Shown here piece after piece: positions 58,201-64,000 of a DNA stretch of 64,000 bases; within the stretch, counting starts at the first letter, position 1; every line of letters begins with the position of its first letter. The stretch spans positions 50,179,838 to 50,243,837 of the forward strand of contig NC_092345.1 in NCBI RefSeq assembly GCF_963676685.1, given 5' to 3'. The notes below the pieces were generated by a model, which was not told the origin of the DNA, did no database searches, and saw only the letters and a program-made list of their open reading frames with translations. The stretch is from Mytilus edulis. Taxonomy: Eukaryota > Mollusca > Bivalvia > Mytilida > Mytilidae. The translations under genes were made by a program, and so were the position numbers.

Positions 58201-61200
58201 TGGTGCAATTGTTTCTTTATTATCAGCAAACCTATTTTAAAGTTAATTCTATTGGAGAAACATAAGTCTAAGAATATCGCTATTAAGTTTTGATATTGAC
58301 GATGGAGCTGAATTCATTGTAAACATAATCTTCTATTATATATGGATTGTTCATTCTGCTAAAATACTTCAATAACTCATTCATTATAACATTCCTATCA
58401 TAAATGAGTGAAAGTTACCGCATTATTTTTACTTATTGGCCTGAAAAGTTGAAATTTTGAGGAAATGGGAGGTATGAATTGACCAAAAGAGACCTTATAA
58501 AGAAAACAAAGAGGTTCATTAGTGGTATTTATCTTCCTAAAATCATCTTGAGTATCATATTCAACTGTTTGTAGGCAGATAAGATAAATATTTGATCATT
58601 TATTGGTCCAAACTATATTCTATCTTGATGCGGCTTGGTTTGGATTTGTCGAAGAAAATTTGCTCGAATCGCTGTAGATGTTGTCTTTCATTATACTAGA
58701 TTTTTTTCTAAAACTATTGAATTGATTATGAAAAAATGTGACAGAAATGCTTGAAATAACCAATATTACGAACGAAAAAAGTCACATTCAGTTTATTAAA
58801 CAATAATGTCTTCTTTTGAAAATCAGATATTCAATGGTATAAAAAAGTCATTTAAACCACATACTTACCGAAAAAAAAGACGGCAATTGTTTTAGGTAGC
58901 ACTCCACAGTTAGAAAATAAAATTAAAAATGAGCCACAAAATGTTTTATCATCTCCTATTCCTGGATTTCTAATACATTAACCTAACTGTTTGTGTTGTA
59001 CATGTGCATATGTATGTAATCAGTATATTCCATAGATTTGATTTTCAAAAGTTAAAAGAGTGAAAATTAATTCCTTTTATGTGTATCCATGGCAACATTC
59101 TGCATTTATTTACCATAAAATATTGCAAAAAGGGGGGTTGACATGTCACATATCACCCCAAAATTTTGATCAAACTAGAATTTCAATGCCTTTGAGTGAT
59201 ACCTTTTTAGAAACTGTTTTCATAAATCTTCCTAATGATCAAATAAAAAATGGGTGTCTTTCGCCTCATTTTTTCGTAAAATCCAATCACAAAGTTCGTG
59301 CGATAAAAAGTTGGAAAAAAACATTGCAATAATTGCCGGACCAATGTATGGTAGGGACATGCAAATACGGACTGTCATACAGAAAACAGCCTATATTACA
59401 TACATTACATAATCTTGATGTTCATATAAATCCAATACAAAGGCTATTTTAATACTCAGCTATCCAAAAATGAATTTTATTGCACACTAGCTCTTATATT
59501 TGAAAAATCCACAGGGGCCAAAATGCGAAACTACACACCTAACTGTGGAGTGCTACCTTAAGGTGAAATTTTTCCCCTCCTGCCTCAATTTTTATTATAT
59601 TTTCTGTGTTCTACTGGCTGTTACGATGAAAATGGTACCTTAGTTTTTAAAATTGGTTCAGTAATAAAGATTTTATGAAGGTTAGCAGTTGATGTTGAAA
59701 CGCGACAAAAAGTGATTTAAAAATAAATGCTGGATCATAGTGAAAAACTTCAATTCTGTCTCGTTTTTGGGGTAAATTTCTAAAACTTTTCCCATTATCT
59801 TATTTAAAATCATAAAATTACCTTCAAAGAGGACAAATTGTACAATTTTTAGGTATTTGAAAGCACTTATAGGTCAATTTTGCTGTAAATAGCATACCTA
59901 ACCTTGGTTTAGAAGCTCTCAAGCAGGGTATAAATTTCTAGCAGTACTGGCATCATTAAATTTAATTAATGCCAAATTATAATATAAAATCCTGCTAAAA
60001 ATGTTTATTTGACTTATTCGCATTCAAAAATATAAAGCGATACATTCTGAGGATATCATATAAAGCGCATTCTTTGGTTACAATGGTGAAGCTAATTGAG
60101 TACAAATTTAAGACCGCAACATGTCTAAGTGTCAAAATGTGTATATTTGGTTGCTAAGGACAGTAAACAATAAAATAAACATAAATTGCATTCCTAGCAG
60201 ATTTTTTACCTTCAGAACTAAATCAAGAACATAAAAGACTTAAGATTTGTGGTAAATTTTATCTTAAAAAGTGCATTTCTGTACTTTCTGATGTGCCATA
60301 AGGTAGCACTCCACAGTTAGAAAATAAAATTAAAAATGAGCCACAAAATGTTTTATCATCTCCTATTCCTGGATTTCTAATACATTAACCTAACTGTTTG
60401 TGTTGTACATGTGCATATGTATGTAATCAGTATATTCCATAGATTTGATTTTCAAAAGTTAAAAGAGTGAAAATTAATTCCTTTTATGTGTATCCATGGC
60501 AACATTCTGCATTTATTTACCATAAAATATTGCAAAAAGGGGGGTTGACATGTCACATATCACCCCAAAATTTTGATCAAACTAGAATTTCAATGCCTTT
60601 GAGTGATACCTTTTTAGAAACTGTTTTCATAAATCTTCCTAATGATCAAATAAAAAATGGGTGTCTTTCGCCTCATTTTTTCGTAAAATCCAATCACAAA
60701 GTTCGTGCGATAAAAAGTTGGAAAAAAACATTGCAATAATTGCCGGACCAATGTATGGTAGGGACATGCAAATACGGACTGTCATACAGAAAACAGCCTA
60801 TATTACATACATTACATAATCTTGATGTTCATATAAATCCAATACAAAGGCTATTTTAATACTCAGCTATCCAAAAATGAATTTTATTGCACACTAGCTC
60901 TTATATTTGAAAAATCCACAGGGGCCAAAATGCGAAACTACACACCTAACTGTGGAGTGCTACCTTATACAATTTTGGAGACAAAAAGAGCAATTCAAAT
61001 TAATTATGTTTTGTCCGGAAAGCAATGTTCAAAAGATTACCAATTTTAAATTTAATGTTTTCAGAAAATGATATTACGCATTGTTATTCGTCGTACTAAT
61101 TCATATCTATTAATATTTCAGGTACATGTGGTATGTATAGACAAAATTTAATTTTCTTGGGAACTATTTCTGACATAAACACTTCAGAGATCTACAACAA

Positions 61201-63485
61201 CACAATTAATAATTTATTTTTAAACCATTCACAATGGGAAACAATAATGAAAAGTAGAAAATGGAATTAAATAAGAAATCCTAAAAAAGCTACTTATCAA
61301 GTGTTTTGGGGATTTTGGCAAATGGCAACAGTTTTTTTTTTTTATTTAAATAGAAATTAAATTTAACTTTAACATACCAACACGAAGTACGCCTTAATTT
61401 TTGATTACTACATCCTCGTAAGTGTTATCATTGTTTTTAATGCATGATTGTGGGTTAACCTTTACATAAAACTGTAATTTATCATCGTTGTATTCAACAA
61501 AATGTATAGTTAAGCTCACCTAAAAGTAGTAAAATCTCTTTGCAACTGGCGCATGTTGTAAACTTTTTTCGCAATCCGGAAACAGCTTTGCGAACGGAAC
61601 TTTGAATTGACCAACATTGGTTTCCATTTTGTTTGTTTCCTGTTACCCAGCGGACAATTAACATGACCGCCCCATGTTATCAGAGTTGAGGATAACTATC
61701 TCAAAATATTTTGTTCTGGCTGAAACGTTATATTTTGAATCTAAAATTACGAGGCAAATTTAGACATCGATTACAATTATAGAAAAAAATGCTCGATCAA
61801 CATTTTCTCAAAAACAAATGTTAAAACATTAAAAACAAACTGTCAAACTAAGTGTCTTTTTGCAATCACTGTTTTTGATTCAAAATTTATTCATTCAACA
61901 GAATACCGTCGCGAAACATATCACTGTGTCAGTTTTATAACTCCAGCCATTGATATAATGTATAAATGTATAACCCCCCACCCCTCCCCCCCAAATAAAA
62001 CTACTTGTTGAGGTAAAATGTTTACTACAGTAATTTTCTTTTATTCATTAGTATTTATTAAATAATTTCAACAGAAATAACCACTACATCAACATCAACG
62101 ACAACTACTACCACAACAACAGCTACTCCGACAACAACACCGGAGGCAACTACGACAGAAACTATGACTAACACAACAGAGTCAGCTGCTGTTGATTCTA
62201 ATGATAGTAACATATGGCCTATAGTTGGCGCCGTATTGGGTGGTTTACTGGTTATTTTATTATTGTTAATTATTCTGTATTGTCTTCTGCGGAAAAAGAA
62301 AGTGCCGGAGGCTAAGGATGATTTGGTTAAAGTTGAAGATGGTTTGGGTAAGTGATAATATCCTATGCATAACTATTTCTGCAAGATTCAATTATAAACA
62401 GTAACTATTTTGATCGCTACATCATTTGTGTTAAATTATTTGAACATGCGTTGAACAAGAGTTCAAACGAAACAACTATTTGATTGTTTTAAAAATATTT
62501 TGATTTGAGTTGACAAATGTCTGCTGAATTATAAGCATTTTTATTAGCTTTTTTACAATTAGTTTAACATTGTCGCTACGCAACTGGTGGACGTTTTGTG
62601 TACCAGGATATCACAAGACCAGCAGTCTGCACTTCAATTCAATTGTTGTTTTGTATATACTTATTTGATACCGTTTCTTTTAAAAAGTTAATTGCAATGA
62701 ATTGGATGTTATTTTTTTGCATGTTCTTTTATCTACCTTTTGATTAATTTATCACGATTAATAAATGGTGAGAGATAGGATATTAAAACAAAACTGGTTT
62801 TACATCGTAACTTATTCATTTGCCTGTGTAAAGTCAGAAACCTCTTTAGAAGTTGTCTTAAGTCATATTTTTTAAATGTTATTGGTTAAAGCAAATCCTT
62901 TGTGATTTTTACAGATATTGTTGAGCTTTCAATATCGTATTACATCTGTCTTTTGATGAAGAATGGGTGTTGATCTAGCCCAAGCTGTCGTTTGGTTAAT
63001 CTATTCATATGATAAAATTCCTATGTACCTTCAAAGAGGAAAGGTTGACATTTTCATTGGAATTGATGAGTTCATCTCCTGTTCGAAGGGAATGTTTTGT
63101 TCCTACAAAGGAATTGTCTACAGAAAATTTATTAACGCACCATAATTTATACACTTGATCAAAACTTAATAAAATATGTATTATCCCCTATTTTTTTAGG
63201 GAATCGAAACTGTTCTTTTTCATAACCATTAAATGGAAATAAATGGAATTTGTTTTATAAAATCAAAGTAACCATTTGATGACCAAAATCAAGAGTAAAT
63301 ACAAAAACACGTTTTTTTTTTCTTGATCACAATATCATTTAACTGAGTTAGATTTATTCAGTTTCCAAATATTTCAGATGATGATCAGAGCGATGATGGA
63401 TCAATACCATCTATTGAATATCCAGAGACCTGGGACACGCCCACAAAAGATCCCATTGGACCTTTAAGGCGATACGTCACAACAG
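52233..63485 (+). CDS. Paralogous type I membrane protein with Thr-rich stalk (10 exons in window, 3' end outside)
   Basis: Ten exons give 1306 bases (435 codons) and run on past the edge. Signal peptide 1-21 (MDTKGCILFLSEILFVLHIQ). The ectodomain, about 22-308, is collinear with the minus paralogue: ADCTFDSSLVGSW, SVAYICMEA, EICTETPSKAEF, NFTYIFNTDGTDIC, GRLGCVASII and RFTCA. Residues about 310-343 form a Thr-rich, mucin-like stalk likely to be O-glycosylated. The span is about 357-379 (IVGAVLGGLLVILLLLIILY), then RKKK and an acidic tail (DDDQSDDGSIPSIEYPETWD). All exon phases match the minus gene, so the pair arose by duplication with inversion. DUF7042-7045-like family membership is inferred from remembered patterns. 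Function unknown; adhesion or recognition is only a guess from topology. Confidence 0.87.
53110..53290 (+). CDS. Plus paralogue exon 2
   Basis: VSADCTFDSSLVGSWTSNVY then TDWTCHDNTTEPYVILR. Acceptor CTTCTAG|TGAGTG, donor TAAG|GTATTT. Begins in phase 1 and ends in phase 2. Contains the first Cys module with the GxW motif. Confidence 0.88.
54416..54516 (+). CDS. Plus paralogue exon 3
   Basis: SEIFELYKSESVAYICMEAT then VNNNSYYFYMNS. Acceptor TTACAG|GTCTGA, donor TCTC|GTAAGT. The AY-C..YY-Y strand pattern matches the minus exon 3. Confidence 0.88.
54876..55245. repeat. Degenerate minisatellite (aagcatgaacaaataaagaac), intron of plus paralogue
   Basis: About 14-16 imperfect units of ~20-28 bp built on acaagcatgaacaaataaag. 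It creates spurious Cys/Phe/Leu-rich open frames on the minus strand. Lies between exons 3 and 4. Confidence 0.75.
55388..55516 (+). CDS. Plus paralogue exon 4
   Basis: KNTFIGSERIHIFGTASNAT, GNATEICTETPSKAEFISMV, RT. Two NAT sequons. Acceptor ATTGCAG|CAAAAA, donor ACAG|GTAAAT. Confidence 0.88.
56605..56787 (+). CDS. Plus paralogue exon 5
   Basis: SEEIALADCPDPLYRNFTYI, FNTDGTDICSSPKNGFVSVC, then QELNFDYDKCANKIAYT. Five cysteines. Acceptor TCAAAG|GTTCAG, donor ACGA|GTATGT. A second AG six bases on (TTCAG|AGG) could act as an in-frame alternative acceptor. Confidence 0.87.
57235..57356 (+). CDS. Plus paralogue exon 6
   Basis: FGRLGCVASIIDDSSGTHYT, SLYNFDDTVNRLTTHRFTCA. Acceptor ATTGCAG|CATTTG, donor GCG|GTAAGA. 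This is the most conserved exon between the two paralogues. Confidence 0.9.
57741..57876 (+). CDS. Plus paralogue exon 7
   Basis: AVQNAASGDIQVTYTPGQCV then NKGGLITLTPN. Acceptor TTTTAAG|GCAGTC, donor AATG|GTATTT (weak, GTATTT). A 3.2-kb intron containing two 665-bp MITEs follows. Confidence 0.88.
58894..59558. mobile_element. 665-bp MITE, copy 1
   Basis: Ends AGGTAGCACTCCACAGTTAG and CTAACTGTGGAGTGCTACCT. By eye identical along its length to the copy at 60301. Flanks TT and TA do not match as a duplicated target. Contains a 90-codon open frame (59060-59332) with no recognised domain. Confidence 0.88.
59559..60300. other. 742-bp spacer between twin MITEs
   Basis: AT-rich, starting aaggtgaaatttttcccctc after TA and ending gatgtgccata. 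No ORF or motif recognised. It could be ordinary intron, or cargo if the pair ever moved together. Confidence 0.4.
60301..60965. mobile_element. 665-bp MITE, copy 2
   Basis: Same length, sequence and direction as copy 1, 742 bp downstream. Flanked by TA on both sides, which fits a Tc1/mariner-style TA target duplication. Confidence 0.88.
61122..61130 (+). CDS. Plus paralogue exon 8: 9-nt microexon
   Basis: GTACATGTG between ATTTCAG and GTATGT. It joins G|GT ACA TGT G|AA, adding Gly-Thr-Cys plus the first base of Glu. Same length, phase and Cys as the minus-gene microexon. Skipping it keeps the frame but removes the Cys, so regulated skipping is conceivable. Confidence 0.8.
61131..62074. other. 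Intron after the plus microexon, nothing recognised
   Basis: AT-rich with a C-run (61975-61991). No element ends or exon-like segments identified. Confidence 0.4.
62075..62347 (+). CDS. Plus paralogue exon 9 (Thr stalk and membrane span)
   Basis: Starts ITTTSTSTTTTTTTATPTTT, continues Thr/Glu-rich, then SNDSNIWPIVGAVLGGLLVI, LLLLIILYCLLRKKK. The stalk is built from ACA/ACT/ACC/ACG codons in varied order, so it is not a fresh trinucleotide expansion. Acceptor CAACAG|AAATAA, donor TTGG|GTAAGT. Confidence 0.9.
63378..63485 (+). CDS. Plus paralogue exon 10 (acidic cytoplasmic segment)
   Basis: DDDQSDDGSIPSIEYPETWD then TPTKDPIGPLRRYVTTG. Acceptor ATTTCAG|ATGATG, donor ACAG|GTAAAA. Leaves in phase 1, so further exons must lie beyond 64000. 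The tyrosine context SIEYPETW could be a phosphosite, which is speculative. Confidence 0.83.
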
Positions 63486-64000
63486 GTAAAAATATGTTCC
63501 TTCAAACTGTTTACTCATTATTTCATTTAACATCTTCACTATGACATTTCTATTGAACATGTATAGTATGGATGACAGAATATAAGTTTGTGCATATCAA
63601 CCTTTTTGAAGCCTGATATCTGATGCATATAAAAGTCAGTTTATATGTTTCAAATGATTCCATTATCATTTTTTCCCTTTTTCTTGTTGTTACATTCGAT
63701 CAGTTGAGTTAAAACATTGGTGACATCGGGCTTTGATACATATTTGATGTATAAAAAAATCAATCTCCAGTGGTTTTTCACTTCCTTTTGTGGGTAAAAT
63801 TCACAACTAAGAGTCATTGCGTTTGAAGCGATATGCAGGATTAATATAAAAATAATCGTAACAAAAAATTTAGAAAGCCCCAAAACAAGAAAGGTGAACT
63901 TCGGTGCTTGTAACGGGAAGTAAGCTTGTTTTCACTGCTGTTTAATACTTTTATCCACGATGTTACCCTATTGTTAGCTATATATAGCATTAGCTCCTTG
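63486..64000. other. Start of the next intron of the plus paralogue
   Basis: Follows donor GTAAAA. No further exon with a matching phase is seen before the window edge. Confidence 0.45.

Noticed and set aside
59060..60739. Identical 90-codon ORFs at 59060 and 60467 as duplicated genes
   Set aside because: Each lies wholly inside a MITE copy, has no recognised domain, and is duplicated only because the MITE is.
62963..63145. 60-codon plus ORF between exons 9 and 10 of the plus paralogue
   Set aside because: Exon 9 and exon 10 join in phase without it; no splice signals bracket it and the sequence is not recognisable.
1..64000. tRNA, rRNA or other structural RNA genes
   Set aside because: No cloverleaf, A/B-box pair or rRNA segment was recognised on either strand by eye. 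A dedicated scan would be decisive.

Overview
This is an AT-rich, intron-rich animal nuclear window. It looks like a marine bivalve, most likely a mussel (Mytilidae). The coding exons are small with GT-AG introns, the genes are spread out, and most of the DNA is transposable-element debris. Several repeats match ones I associate with mussel genomes: the 'gtgtcc..agtac' element ending in 'ggtggggcataaaa', Penelope-like relics, and ACGG/ACTG-tailed elements with tandem cores. There are no prokaryotic features.

Three protein genes can be rebuilt exon by exon. (1) Minus strand, 14-28970: the 5' 15 coding exons (571 codons) of an RNA helicase A / DHX9-type DExH-box helicase. It has two dsRNA-binding domains, a PWSPPQ..WNPW linker and helicase motifs I ([10 protein letters not shown]), II (DEIH) and III (SAT). 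The rest lies beyond position 1. (2) Minus strand, 39596-50928: a complete 10-exon gene for a 617-residue single-pass membrane protein. It has a signal peptide, a cysteine-containing ectodomain, one membrane span and a long basic cytoplasmic tail. (3) Plus strand, 52233-63485 and continuing past the right edge: a paralogue of gene 2, head to head with it 1.3 kb away. It has the same exon order and intron phases, including a shared 9-nt microexon, and adds a Thr-rich stalk and an acidic tail. The ectodomain resembles invertebrate proteins carrying DUF7042-7045-type domains. Their function is not known to me.

Layout: 1-29 kb is DHX9 with large repeat-filled introns. One intron carries a 21-copy, 53-bp satellite built from the splice junction of its own upstream exon. 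29-39.5 kb is intergenic and TE-rich, with a 104-bp perfect foldback, a 3.48-kb terminal-inverted-repeat element with nested insertions, and a decayed Penelope-like reverse transcriptase. 39.6-64 kb is the divergent paralogue pair; one intron holds two apparently identical 665-bp MITEs in direct orientation.

The repeats fall into recurring designs: (a) elements with tandem ~160-530-bp cores, an ACGG/ACG-rich microsatellite and a 3' hairpin (at least six families), like the bivalve pearl/Helentron-associated class; (b) elements whose ends carry iterated 14-20-nt motifs in opposite orientation; (c) hAT-like elements with 8-bp target duplications; (d) MITEs and foldbacks. All coordinates come from manual reading. 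The exon chains are supported by unbroken reading frame and phase across every junction, but no alignment or transcript was available.
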